Assembly (NCBI RefSeq): GCF_030272615.1
Contig: NC_081415.1
Span: 260,648,425-260,712,424 of the forward strand
Direction of reading: 5' to 3'
Length of the DNA: 64,000 bases
Source: Cryptomeria japonica
Lineage: Eukaryota > Streptophyta > Pinopsida > Cupressales > Cupressaceae
Positions 32,046-45,323 of this stretch are shown here, piece by piece. The position numbers and the translations under genes were made by a program. Positions within the stretch are counted from its first letter, which is position 1. Each line of letters starts with the position of its first letter. The notes beneath the pieces are model-generated. The model did not search any database and had not been told where the DNA came from. It was given only the letters and a program-made list of their open reading frames with translations.

Positions 32046-35000
32046 ATGAGTTTTACAACAATAAGCCCTACTTACACTATTCCCGTTAGGCGAAGCCTTA
32101 GAATTAAGTCTTTCCAAGGTTTAATTATCGAGGAGATGGAACCTAATTTGAATGGCCTTTTTAACGGAGACACGGGTAATTCCTCTAATCCTCTTAATGA
32201 TGAAGAAGCTCTCCATGAGGTTTCTGTAGAACAACTTTCGAAATTGGATAACCAATTTGACGATTTTCAGCAATGGATGTCTCAAGAATACCCCGATAGT
32301 CAAGCTCTTTCATTAATTGAGGGTCTAAAACGTATGGTTCAAAGTGATAAGAATGGAATTGATATTTTGCATAGTATTGTACACATCGTGGATTTGAATG
32401 TGATGCCTATGAAGAGTTGTGCCGAAACTTTAGGTTATACACAACCTCCTACTTACGTCAATCATTCTATTCCTTTAACAACTTCTATTGCTAGTATACC
32501 TACTTTTACATCAAACATAATGACTACTTCAATACAAAACATTCCACCTATGATCACTAGTCATGGGGGCTATCCTTCTTCTTCAATCAACCCTCTTCCT
32601 TCATTCAATCTGACTTCTTCATTCATTCCTTCAATGAGTGTTCCTATTACATCTCCACAAATGAACATGACGCAAGGGGGCAATTCATTTAACCATTCCA
32701 TTCCTCCTTGTAGTGTTCCTTCTTTCCAATCATCTCCTATGACTAACTATCATAGTGTCCCGCCACCTTACTCTCAATCAATACCTTCTTTCAATAACAT
32801 AATACCTCCATCACAATCTAACATGTCTAATATGAACTCTTCGACTGAAGCGACCATTAACAATCTTGCACAAACTGTCTCTTCTTTACAACAACAAATT
32901 GCTTCTATGAATCAATCTAAGTTTAGTGTGCCCACATTTGATGTTGCGAGCCCACTTTCTCTTGACATTGTTCGAGCTGTCCCCCCTAAGCATGTTGAAA
33001 TCCCACAGTTGGAGCTTTATAATGGTAAAGGAGATCCTCTGACACATGTTAAGACCTTTCAAACAATATGTACCGATTTTTCTCATGACCAAAAGTTGCT
33101 TGCAAAACTGTTTACTAGAACATTAAGAGATAAGGCTCTACAATGGTATTGCTCATTGCCTTCCTATTCTATTACTTCTTTCCAACAACTTGCAAATGCT
33201 TTTATTCAACAATTTCAAAACAATATAGGTCCTAAAGTTACTTTGATTGATTTAATGCATTGTAAACAAGGTGTTAAAGAGAAAGTGACTGATTTCATTG
33301 GTAGATATAAGCATTTGTGTGCTCAAATTTCTTTTCCAGTACCTGACAATGATATTCAAAGGATCTTTATTTCTAATTTACAAAAAGATATTAGAGAAAA
33401 ACTTCTGTTTTCTGAGTTTACTTCTTTCCAACAGTTGTGCACAACTCTTCACAATTATCAACTGACTATGAGCCAAATGGAACAAGCAAATCCTATGGCT
33501 CTGAGTGATAAGGGTGATAGTAGTCAACAACCATTTGGGAAGTTTAAACTGAACAGAGAGTTCATTAAGTTCAATGAAAACATCACCAACAACAATGTGA
33601 ATGCAGCATCAGGTGTGCCTCCTATTTCTAAGTTTTTCAATAAAGAAAGAGAGTTTACTCCTTTGAATGAATCATTGCATAGTATTATGAAAAAGTTATT
33701 GGAACAAAATGTGCTTACTCTCCCTCCTATAAAGCAAATAGATTCTGCAAAGGTGAAGTCACCCTATTTTGATAACAAATCTTTTTGTCAATTTCATCGT
33801 CAACCTGGGCATGATACTAAAAAATGTTTTGCTTTAAAGGGTAAAATTCAAGATTTGATTGATAATGATACTATCTCTGTTTCAGGTGTGAATGATAAAG
33901 GCAACACATCTGTAGCTCTTCCTAACCAAAATCTTAAGATTTTTACTGATCCATTACCTTCTCATACCTCTAATGTGATTGAGACTAATGATTCCTCTTT
34001 CTCACCTGATGGTCTTGTGTCTACGACTCCGAATGTGATTAACTTTGTAGAGCAGCAGAAAATCCCTAAAGAGCCTTCCATCACATTTGATTCCAGTGAA
34101 ACTATCAGGGCACCTGATGGTCCTTTATATATAGTTGCAAAAGTTAAGAATACACCTTGTCGTGGAGTGCTTATTGATCTTTCTTGCATGGTTAATGTCA
34201 TTACTGAAGAATTTCTTTTTACTTTGCAATTGAATCAAGTGATCTATGACGAAACAAATGTGGTTGTGAAACTATTTGATGCATTTTCTTCTCCTGCAAT
34301 TGGTTCTATTACATTACCTATTGAGGTCCATAACAAATCCCTTGATGTGAACTTTGCTATTATTCCATCATCCGAACAATTTCGTGTGAAGCTAGGCTAT
34401 CCTTGGCTATCTTCCATGAAAGCTATTGCTTCTCCTATTCACAAGTGTTTGAAATTTCCCCATAATGGTGAAGTTGTTACTGTCAATCATAGTCTCTTTA
34501 AACCAGCTGAAAGAACTTCTAGCGTTCCTGTTGATTATTTTTGGTCTAAACAATTCCAATCTCTTCCACCACGAAGTGATCATCTTTTCAAATCTTATCA
34601 AAAGTGGAAAAAAGATATGATCCTATCTCTAAGTGAACCTAGAACACCCAAACTTGATACTCCTATCATTCTTGAGAAGGAAGTTCTTCCTTTGAAAGAT
34701 AAAACTAATGTCGTTCCTCAAGAAGATTCCCAACCCATCCCTATGGATGTGACTATGTCTATGTCTAATAAACTTTCTAAAGGTAGACCTATACCTCCTC
34801 ATCATGATGGACTTGGTCTCCTTCCTAAACCAAATATTCCTCCTCTGTATGGAGCAGTTCCTCCTCCTTCCTCTTATAAAGAGAAGAGACCTTCCTCTTC
34901 TCCTATTGTCCAACCTAAGAGACCACAACCCAAACACCCAAGTGATAAGGATGAGAACATTCCTCCTCCTCAATCTTCTCAACTTCCTACTAAGACTAGA

Positions 35001-35492
35001 TGAAATTGTTCTGCACGTGAATGCTGATGAAAGCGTCGTCTTAGAGCTTGTGCAGCTGCCTCTCAAACTTTGCAATCCCCAAAGACACCTTCAGCTAGTA
35101 TTATTCCATTTTCTCCTCAGCCGAAAATTGAGCCAAAATATCCTAAACATAAGATGCATGATGGTTTTGATCCTATACGAGTTAAAGATCCTATTTTTAT
35201 AAATATTGATAATATAGATGAAAATGTTATTCATGATGAAAATGTTACTCCTCTTCATTCTGATAGTGAATATGAATATGTTGATATTGATAACCATTTA
35301 TCTAACGAATTTTCTAAAGCACTTATCCTAGCTCCTGGACAAGAACAACATGACTTGGAACATGAACATAGCCCTTGTTTGGATCTTGTGATAGCTCCAT
35401 CTGCTGTGTTGGATGTTCCTCCTCTAGCGTGTTTCTTGCCTTCCCGAAATATGGATCAGCAAGATCGGGGGGTGGATGACGTGCTAGACTAG
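32046..35492 (+). pseudogene. Tat/Ogre-type gag with retropepsin-like domain (nearly intact)
   Basis: Open for 985 codons to TGA at 35001. Two more TGAs (35031 and 35034) follow and the same frame then stays open to 35492. The three TGAs are compatible with CGA decay. Order: Ser/Pro/Asn-rich N-terminus (residues about 140-300); Retrotrans_gag domain (about 320-470) with the YNGKGDPLTHVKTFQ block; a CQFHRQPGHDTKKC motif typical of Tat-lineage gag (about 580); a retropepsin-like domain (about 690-830) ending in the family block LGYPWLSSMKAIAS; and a Pro-rich tail. Where an active enzyme has D-(S/T/G)-G it has DLS (GVLIDLSCMVNVI), so proteolysis is doubtful. The gag could still form particles; this is inference. 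Confidence 0.85.
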
Positions 35493-36208
35493 TTCATTAG
35501 CATAGCAGACTCTCTCCTCCTCTCTTTTGTTACTTCTTCTATGTGTTATTCTCATTCTTCTATTTGTTGTCCTTAGTGTTGTCTACTTGAGGATGATGCA
35601 AAGCGTTGAGATCTCTTTTGGTCTCTCTCATGTTGACTCAAAAGACACAGGTGTTCCCTTCTTCTAGGTGAATTTCCTTGATTGGGGAATGAAGAACAAT
35701 TATGCATACATAGATATGATATACATGAATTATCATACAACATACTGACCCTAAGGAAAGTGAAGTCACCTCGTGCTTTGTGTTTTGTGTCTATTATCCT
35801 TCGGCTTATCTCACACTTGGGGGCTAAATCCTTGTGATAACATGCTCCTTTCCCTTCTCATTTCTTATGTGTATCACTACCTTAAAGCAATCACCCCCGA
35901 TGAGGCATACACTCCGTCCATATCTCTTCAAGATTCCTAAAAATTTCTTGGCGAACTTAGCTTTGCCTTAAAAAAAAATTGGTATTTTTTGCGTGACTCA
36001 TAGTGAGGGAACCTTACTACTGACAGTCATGGTTCTCCCTTGTGATCTTCCCTTTTACTTTGTCAATCGAAGTCGTAAGATCCTTAGTCCACTGGGGGCT
36101 TGGTGTATCTTGCCTCCTTGACGTGGTGAAAGTCTTTCAATGTTGTTTCCTTGAACTTTACCGAAAGTATGGGCGTACGCTTATACTCTCGCTAAAGTGG
36201 GGGCTAAA
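35493..36208 (+). other. 3' untranslated region and polypurine tract of the Gypsy element
   Basis: No coding domain is visible. Repeats of ACT(T/G)GGGGGCT occur (about 35813 and 36094). The polypurine stretch AAAGTGGGGGCTAAA (36194-36208) abuts the 3' LTR. Confidence 0.75.
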
Positions 36209-37467
36209 TGTAGCATCCTAAAATTGCGACACTTGCAATTTTGGCTGCATTTGGGTCTTCACGATGGCGGCACAACGTTGAACTTGAATGGAGACCCCGA
36301 AACCTGTTTACGACATCAAAAACTGCATCTTTCTGCACCTTGGCCTGATCCTCCTTGCACCCTGCTGTCCCGAGAGGTGGGACCATGGCGCCCAGTGCCT
36401 TGGTCCCTCAAGACCATGGTGCCTAGCACCCTAGTCCCTCAGGACCATGGCGCCCAGCGCCCTGGTCCCTGGCCCTATTTTGGGCCCGGTCTCTTGTTGG
36501 GCATCGGGTCTTCAAGTTTGCAATTTGGAAAATAATGCTCCTAGGTCGGCCTAAGGTCAGAAAAATCAGTCTCCTAACCCTAATTGACAAGTATATAAAC
36601 TACATTTCCCCTCCTATAAAGAGGAAGAAAAACATATGTGTGCAAGAGGCAGAAGCGATAGGCAAATATTCAAACATTCAAACATTCAAGCATTCAAGCA
36701 TTCCTTCAAGCAATTGAGCATTCTAGGTCTCCATTCAAGGCTAGGTGTTGCATTCAAGACAAGGATTCAACCATTGAAGAGGAGATCACCTACAACATAT
36801 AACATACAACATCTTACACCTTCACATGTAAGAATACAAACATTCTTACAACAAGGTATCAGTACTTGATTACATTACAAACATTTACATTTACAGCATT
36901 CTCATTTCTTGGTTAATTCCAAAACCGGGGTTTGACCTGAAGGCAAACCCCTAATCCCTAACCCTCCAATCATCCTCTCTTTTCTATGTGTAGGTTGTAG
37001 ATACGTGGCTGTAATTGAAGATCTGGAATCCTTGTGCAGAGACGAACAGATCCCCCTTCGTTTCACAGATTTTTTGGAGGACCGTGTGCACTCCGGGCGC
37101 CATCGTCCCGTCAACTTTCACTCAAATTTGCAGGACAGCATCGTCTCGACATTTTACTGCTAATTTCAAGTCCGCAACTTCATCCCATGTCCCTATTTCC
37201 GTCTACAAGCTAATCTTTCTTACTTTCACATACGCTCCTAGTTCAATCCTTCTATCTACATTCTTTACAAAGGAGGGTATCCTTGCTGTCTCAACCCTTG
37301 AAACTCATCTAGAATTCAAACTTGCATTGTGTGGGAGTGGATCTTGTGAGTTTCTACCCCTCCTTTGAATGTAAAGTCTTTCCTAAGTGAAAACCGTCAA
37401 CCCTAGTGAGCTCCTTTCTCTCTCCTTGGAGTGGGGGAACACCTAGGGTTCGATTTTCCGCTTTACA
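36209..37467 (+). repeat. Gypsy 3' LTR
   Basis: TGTAGCATCC...CTTTACA, followed by TTATG. It is 62 bp longer than the 5' LTR because the segment GACCATGGCGCCCAGCGCCC... is present three times (about 36380-36470) instead of once. Confidence 0.95.
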
Positions 37468-37472
37468 TTATG

Positions 37473-39607
37473 TATAGCTGAAAATTCTTATAGGAAACTT
37501 TTAAATGTTTTAAAGATCATCACAAGGTAGTGTGCATGCATTACAAAAGTCATATGCATAGTGTGAGTGATTGTAGGATTAAGTATTAAATAATATGGTA
37601 TTACTCTGTTCGTTAATGCAATAGTGAGAAATTGCATCTCAGGAATCAAAATCTTTTGATTCCACTTTTTTTTATGGAAAATGTTGTAATTAGTCTCATA
37701 GGTGTTTCATCATATTTAAAAAGAGAAAAATCAAATAATTCAAAAAAATTCCTCAATCTCTCCATTTTTATGTTATCCTCACTATTTTTCTTCTTGTGTC
37801 TTACCTATTAGTTGATAACATTCATATTTGTAGTCATTATGTTCCCAATTGATTGCCACATGGAAGAAAAGGAATCTAGAATTATCTTTTTTGTGTGTGT
37901 CAATTTTTAGTTCCAATTATTTATATTTGATTAAATATAATATTTTAATACCTAAGTAATATCCTTTAGGGCCACTGATCACTTAGAAATAAATACTCTA
38001 TGAAAAAATGGGAGAATAAAAAGATGTAAATTAATACATCACTCGTCCAAACCCTTTATTGAACCTTATTATGTTTCATGAAAACTTGTGTAGTATTAAA
38101 ATATAATTGGGTGGAACATAAGACCACGATCCACTTTTGTACCAACATTGGAATATGAAATGACCTATAGGAGTGATTGTAAATCTTGTAAAAAAGAGTC
38201 AAATGACACTTCTAGGTTTATATTCCTTCCCTGTTATGGAAAGTGAATGAACTATGGAGATATGTTGAAGTGATGCAAAACTATGGCTAAGGTATGAAGA
38301 AAGTAAAAAATTAAGTTGTTGTAAATGACCAATAGATATAAAAAATATTGTAACAAACACAGAATTGGGTAGGAAATCTAACTATGCACATATGACTAAA
38401 ATTTGATGTTGATTTGGCAAGATTAGGGTGCCAAAGTGCCCTGGTCTTTTGAGTATGAGCTATGTTAAAAAATTTGGAACTTGAACCCGTTTGGAATCCA
38501 CCCTTGAAAACTGTTGAGAAATGTTAAGGACTAGGGAGCCCCAACATCTTGGTCCTAGGACAGGAACGTGGCCCCAATGCCTTGGTCCCTGAAAACTAGG
38601 TCCAAATCTTGGTATTGGGTTTGTATCATGCTCCTAATGCTATCTGAGGTCTTCTAGCTTCATTGCGTATTTGTAGCTACACAAAAGAGGAAAGAAAGGG
38701 GGTTGTGGATAGGGGTTTGCTTAGGTCAAACCCTGTATTTGGAGTTAATCCTAATTGAAATAGAAATTGAACTTAAATTGAATTGGAAAGGTTTCCTTTT
38801 GAGGGCAAGGCTAGATCTAAAACTAAAATGCTTGAATGTAGATGATTATATACCTTCAATTGGTGATGCAATTCTCTTAGGATAAGTTCTCCATGTGTTT
38901 ATGCAATAACATGATAAATCATATAAAATCCATCATGAAACTATAAATAAAACATAAATGAAAGATGCATTGATGTAGTTTCCTACTCCTTGAATCAAAT
39001 CTTCTCTTGAGGAAGAAGAATTGCTCTTCAATTGGATGATAATGTTAGCATGAGATGTAATGTTCAAAATGAATTGAGAGAGATGCCATATATAGGGACT
39101 TCATAATTTAAATGACCTTTAGGCCAACTTAGATTTGATATAATTTCACTTAGAGCGGGATTTGAAATAGATAGGACCACCAAATTATCCTCTTAAAATC
39201 CAAGGAAAAAAGTTTGGGACTAGGGTGGTAGGTTGCCCTAGTCTTGGCAACATTTTTTTGACTTTCGAGGATGCAAGATAATGAGGTTCTAATGTCGATT
39301 CCAACTCAGTGGATCAAACCATAATGTATAGATATGTGGAATATGTCTTGGAAGTTGAAATTTGGGTAGGATAAGGGGTAAATCAATATAAAATGGTTAA
39401 GGGCACATCTAGAATTAAGGGTCCAAATAAGAGTGTGATATAATAAAGTAGAATAAGACCCGCAATATTGAATTAAATATTAAATAATTAAAATAGAGGT
39501 CCTATAATGCATAGAGGAAAGGGAAATACTATTTAAAATAGGTGTTAGGAGAGTGCAAAATTGGACACACTAATAAAGGTGTACAATTTATGACGCTATG
39601 TACAAAA
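37473..39607. other. Gene-free AT-rich stretch with LTR-like debris
   Basis: No domain is recognised. 38410-38720 has a GC-richer core with GGGAGCCCCAACATCTTGG and GGCCCCAATGCCTTGGTCCC, spaced like the near-palindromes of the Gypsy LTR. An AAAGAGGAAAGAAAGG stretch follows, suggesting an old related LTR. The rest is AT-rich. Confidence 0.5.
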
Positions 39608-42072
39608 TGTTAGAATCTCTGATACTGAAGGAAAAATGAGAGGGGGGGAGGGTGAATCAGTTTTCCACAAGTTTAACAATTAATGCAGTTTATAAACCAT
39701 TTAACGAAACATAATTTAAACAACACAATGAAAGATAAAGCATGAAATCATAGAATAAACAACACCAATATTTTTGACGTGGAAAACCTGGTCAAGGGAA
39801 AAGCCATGGTGGGAAACCCTATCCACAGTTAGATAATACTTCTGTAGCAGTATGTGAAATAATTACAATGGGGATTGCACTTGAAATCAAGCCAACTGCC
39901 TAGAGCTCACTACTCATCACAAAAGGAAGTCTCACTAACTTACATAAACATCAGACTACAATCTAGATAAAATGAACCATGAAAATATCATCTCCTAATG
40001 CTTGATACAGTTCTGGTTAAGCACAAATGTCTGCCTGGAAAATACCAAAACCTTCACAACCCTTCATTGAGTCATATGACCTTGTTTGCACATAAACTTC
40101 TCTCTAATAATGCAGACATAACCATACCGATATCCCCTACCATACCATACCATACCATACCCAAATTAAATGAATAAGTCACCTATAAATACAGATCATC
40201 AACCTTGATAACAAGGTCAGCTAAACCCTAAACCCATAAACCATAATTACAAAAATTTCATCACATGATACCTCCAAACCAATATTATGATTTACATTAC
40301 ATAGCATGGACCTAATTCAAATTCCCAAATAATTGTATCCACCAGAAATTCTGCTAAGACCAATTCCAACACGTTCACCAGCTGATAGAAACCCTCAGTA
40401 AAAATAACACAGAATAACCAACCAGGTCCAAATAAGACCACCAAATCATCACGCTAGCCAATGCAAAGCCACCAAACAATTAGGACATGATCAAGAACAC
40501 CTTCAACACGTTAGGAACCATTTCTATAAGCCAGACCAAAATCACTTATCCGAATCATCGAATATCACCAACCAGTAAAGCCAACCGATACCAAGAAATA
40601 TCAACCCGTAATCTATAACATAAGCGATAGCTTTTGGAGCACCAAATCATGAACCTGTAGCGTCCTAAAATTGTGACACTTGCAATTTTGACTGCATTTC
40701 GGTCTTCACGATGGCGACGCAACACGCAACCTAAATGGAGACCCCAAAACTTGCTCGCGACACTGAAAACTGCATTTTTCAAGCACCCTGGCCTGAACCT
40801 CCTTGCACCCTGCTGTCCCGGGAGGTGGGACCAGAGCGCCCAGCGCCCTGGTCCCTGGGTCCTATTTTGGGCCCGGTCTCCTAAGGGGCTCGGGTCTTTT
40901 TGTTTGCAATTTGGAAATTACATTTCCTGGTCGGCCTAAGGTCGGGAAAATCAGTCTATCAGCCCTAATTGGCAAGTATATAAACTACATTTTTCTCTCT
41001 CATTTGGGGATAATAGATACATGAGGAGGATATATGTGAAAAGCGTGGAAACTATACTCAAGCATTCAAGCATTCAAGCATTCCTTCAAGCAATTGATCA
41101 TTTCAAGTCTCCATTCAAGGCTAAGTGTTGCATTCAAGTCAAGGATTCGACCATTGAAGAGGAGATCACATACTACATGCTACAACATACAACATACAAC
41201 ATCTATACCTTCGCACATAAGGATACAAACATCCTTAGAACAAGGTATTAGTACTTGTTTTACAGTCATTTACATTTACAGCTCTTGCTCATTTCTTGGT
41301 TAATTCCAAAACCAGGGTTTGACCTAAAGGCAAACCCCTAATCCCTAACCCCCCAATCGTCTTCACTTTTCTGTGTGTAGGTTGCAGGTACGCGGCTGAA
41401 ATTGAAGATCTGGAATCCTTGTGCAGAGACGAACCGATCCCCCTTCGTTTGATGGATTTTTCGGAGGACCGTGGCGCCGGGCGCCATCGTCCCAACAACT
41501 TTTGCTCAAATTTGCAGGACAGCGCTGTATCGACATTCTACTGCTAATTCTAGGTCCGCAGCTTCATCCTATAACCCGAACTCAGTTTATAAGCGAATCT
41601 TTATGACTTTCTATGTATTCTTAGCTTAATTTCCTTAACAACATTCTTTACAAAAGAGGGTAGCCTTGCTTTCCTAACCCTTGAAATTCATTTAGCATCC
41701 AATCTTACATTGTGTGGGATTGGATCTTATGAGTTTCAACCCCTCTTTTGAATGTAAAGTCTCTCCCCTAAGTGAAAACCATTGAATCCTAGCAAACCTC
41801 CCTTCTCTCTCCTCGGAGTTGGAAGAGGGGAGAACAACTAGGGTTCGATCGCGATTTTTCTCTTTACAGAACCAAATAAATGTGACAAGCATATAACCAT
41901 CCTGAATAACCATCCAAAACTGAAACAACTAATCTGATCATATTGGATCAGAATCTTTGATAACCAAGTCCAATCGGGATAGCAACGACCAATCAGGACA
42001 GAACCATATCCAATCGGAGCATAGTGTTGACATCAATGACAAAACATAAGCAATTTCAACATATTGCCAACA
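39608..42072 (-). repeat. Copia-B 3' LTR (interrupted by a solo LTR)
   Basis: On the minus strand it begins TGTTGGCAATATG (42072), directly after the polypurine stretch AAAGGGGGAGATT, and ends CAGAGATTCTAACA (39608). About 1247 bp remain once the inserted solo LTR and its duplication are subtracted. It shares TTGTCATTGATGTCAA and the C-rich CTGATTCACCC block with the Copia-A LTR. Confidence 0.75.
40651..41873 (+). mobile_element. Solo LTR of the gag-only Gypsy family
   Basis: 40656-41868 (TGTAGCGTCC...CTTTACA) aligns over its length with the LTRs at 29471 and 36209, including the TATA box and CATTCAAG stretch. It is flanked by exact GAACC duplications (40651-40655 and 41869-41873), with no internal domain. 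This is the product of LTR-LTR recombination. Confidence 0.95.
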
Positions 42073-42353
42073 ATCTCCCCCTTTGGCATTAATGGCAACA
42101 CTGAATGTGAAAAACATCCAAGTGCCACAGAATGCCAACAATCTCCCTAAACAATCAGGAAATAGCAAAATATCTCTCCCCCTAAGATTATTTGTTTTTC
42201 ACATGAACACCTCTCCCCCTTTGGCATCAATGACAAAGTGTTGATGCCAAACCAATCAATTGTCTTACTCCCCTTGAGTAGCAACATCATCCCATCAACC
42301 CAAATCAAAAGATGTTTATGATAAGCTCACCGGATTGATGCATCCTTGCATCT

Positions 42354-45287
42354 CTAAGTCTCTGTCAGAGGGGTGGTGACCCCCAATTGATCTCTGAGAT
42401 ATTCAAAAGTATCTTTAGTAAATGATTTTGTTAGAATATCTACAATTTGTTCCTTAGTAGGCACATTTACCAACTTGACTTCCTTTGCTTCAACCTTTTC
42501 CTTCAAGAAATTATACCTTATGGAAATGTGTTTTGATTTGGAATGAAATACCGGATTATTTGACATATCAATAGCAGCAGTATTATCACAGTGAATGACA
42601 ATAGGCTCATTATAACTCACCCTTATATCTTTCAACATTTGCTTCATCCATAAGATCTGAGTGCAGTTAGTTGCAACAGCTACATATTCAGCTTTAGCAA
42701 TAGATAATGAAGTGCATGATTGTTTCTTGCTAAGCCATGAAACCAATTTCTTCCCAAGAAAGAATGCACCACCTATAGGTGTCTTCCAGTCATCAACATC
42801 TCCTGCCCAATCTGAGTCTATACAGGCACATAATCTGAAATCATCATCCTTTGGATACCATAACCCATAATTTGTTGTTCCTGCCAAATATCTGAATATC
42901 CTTTTAACAACAATATCATGACTTCCTCTTAGATCAAGCTAAAATCTAGAAGGAATGCAGACATCATTCATTATATCTGGTCTGTTCTGAGTTAAGTACA
43001 ACAATCCACCAATCATTGATTTGTATCTAGATGGGTTTACTCTAGGAGATTCGTCTTCCTTGGACAATTTGCAATTGTTTATCACAAGAGTACCAACATG
43101 TTTTGAATTTTCAAGACCAAATTTCTTAAGCAATTCTTTCACATATTTAGTTTAACAAATGAAAATACCTTTATCAGTCTAAGTAATATGCAAACCTAAG
43201 AAAAATTTCATCTTTCCAATCATAGACATTTCAAATTCATTCTTCATTTCATCAACAAATTTCATGCATAAACTTTCTTCTCCTCCAAAAATGATATCAT
43301 CAACAAAGACTTCAATGATCAGTATGTCATCATGTTTAATCTTATAATATAAGTTACTATCAACATTACCTTTGCTAAAACCGAGACATAAAAGATACTT
43401 ATCTAATCTAGCATACCATGCTCTAGGGGCTTGTTTCTATCCATATAAAGCTTTCATCAATCTACAAACCATGTCCTTGTCCTCTGATAATGAAAATCCA
43501 TTAGGTTGCTCAATGTAGACTTCCTCCTCAAAATCTCCATTCAAAAATGCACATTTAGCATCCATATGATATACCTTGCAGTTCTTGTGTGCATCATAGG
43601 CAATAAATAGTCATACTGCTTCAATCCTTGCAACCAGAGCATAAGTTTCATCATAATCAACCCCTTCCTGTGAATATCCTTTGCAAACCAATCTAGCCTT
43701 GCTTCTTACAACCTGACCTTCTTCATTTAATTTATTCCTAAAAACCCATTTGGTTCCAATAACATTTTTATCTTTAGGCCTATGAACCAATTCCCATGTT
43801 TTATTCTTTTCTATCTGATTCAATTCTTCTTCCATAGCTCTCATCCAATTCTCATCTTTACTTGCTTCAATAAAAGATTATGGTTCAATTTGAGAAATTA
43901 AACATACCTCTTCAGCAACTAACCTTCTTCTTGTCATCACACCTTTCCTTTTGTCTCCAATGATTTGATCTTCAAAATGATTAAGCTTCACATACCTGGG
44001 AGTCTTAGGATTATTTTGACTTTCTGACTCTTTCTGCTCATCAACAGTCACTGTGGAATTTTATGATGTTATTGGAGCAATTGGATCAATGATCTGAACT
44101 TATTCTTGCACAACCGGTTTTGATCTGGCAATCTCATCTTCCAATCCATAGTCATATGATCTAATCTAATTATTACCTTTCTCATCCACTTTGACATTTA
44201 TGCTTTCCATTATCCTATTCAGTCTTTTGTTATAACATCCATACGCTTTTCTCTTAGTAGAATAACCCAAAAATATCCCTTCATCACATCTAGGATCAAA
44301 TTTCCCTAATACGTCATCTCTTCTAATATAGCATTTACTTCCAAAAATTATCAAATACCTGACAATAGGAGTATGATCGAACCATAATTCATAAGGATTC
44401 TTACTGGTATCACCTTTTATGCGTACTCTGTTGAAAGTGTATACCGTAGTATTGACAACTTCTCTCCAATTAATATCAAGCAATTTGGCTTCCATCATCA
44501 TTGACCTTGCAACATCTAAGATAGTTATGTTCTTCCTTGATCTGATCTTAAGCATTTTATCTTTAGTTGTGTTTCTATCCACACAGATCAGTATGAATAA
44601 GATCAAGAATTTCATTAGATCTATCATGTATGCTTCTAAAAGAAGTTATAACTTTCTTACCCATTTGACCTTCTCTACGGCTTGATAATCTTGGGCAAAT
44701 CTCTGTCAGCTTGGGTTGAACTGATCTTCACTATGCAATCAAAATTTACATGACACATTCTCTTATGCCATAGCCAACTTTCATCAATCTGAGCAATCAA
44801 GAAGGCCTTCTCACCGGAGTTCAAATGAAAGATGTTTCCTTTGGTCTGAGTTCCGAAGGCGATTTCCAAACCAGATCTATTGATAATCTTGCATTTTCCA
44901 TATTTGAATTGCAAATGAAATTCTCTATCCACCATTTGACCTACACTCAAAAGATTATGTTTCAAACCTTCAACATAATAAACATTGTCAGTATTAGTCT
45001 TACCATCCAAGGATATTGTTCCTTTTCCTTTAATCATGCATGCCTGGTTGTCTCCAAATCTGACTAGTCCACAATCAAATTCTTGCGGAGTCGGGAACTT
45101 CCTCTTGTTGCCAGTTATGTGATGTGAGAAACCACTATCTATATCCCATTCATCCTTTTGTTTAATTTTAGTAGCTAGAGCCTTCTCCTCAGTATGATTT
45201 ATATCAATGACAGGTTCTAGAGAATCATCCTTAATAACAATAAAGACCCAATCTTTACCAGAGCTTCCATTATCAAATCCACTCACA

Positions 45288-45323
<36 letters not shown>

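Larger units (their letters stand above)
29471..37467 (+). mobile_element. Non-autonomous Gypsy (Tat/Ogre-like) element carrying only gag-protease
   Basis: A structurally complete 7997-bp element: TTATG duplications at 29466-29470 and 37468-37472, LTRs of 1197 and 1259 bp with TGTAGC...TTTACA ends, a primer-site-like start after the 5' LTR, a leader of about 1.4 kb, one gag-protease frame, about 0.7 kb of 3' DNA and a polypurine tract. No RT, RNase H or integrase motif is present in 35493-36208. This is the layout described for terminal-repeat retrotransposons with gag only (TR-GAG). It would need enzymes from an autonomous relative. A solo LTR of the same family is at 40656-41868. Confidence 0.9.
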
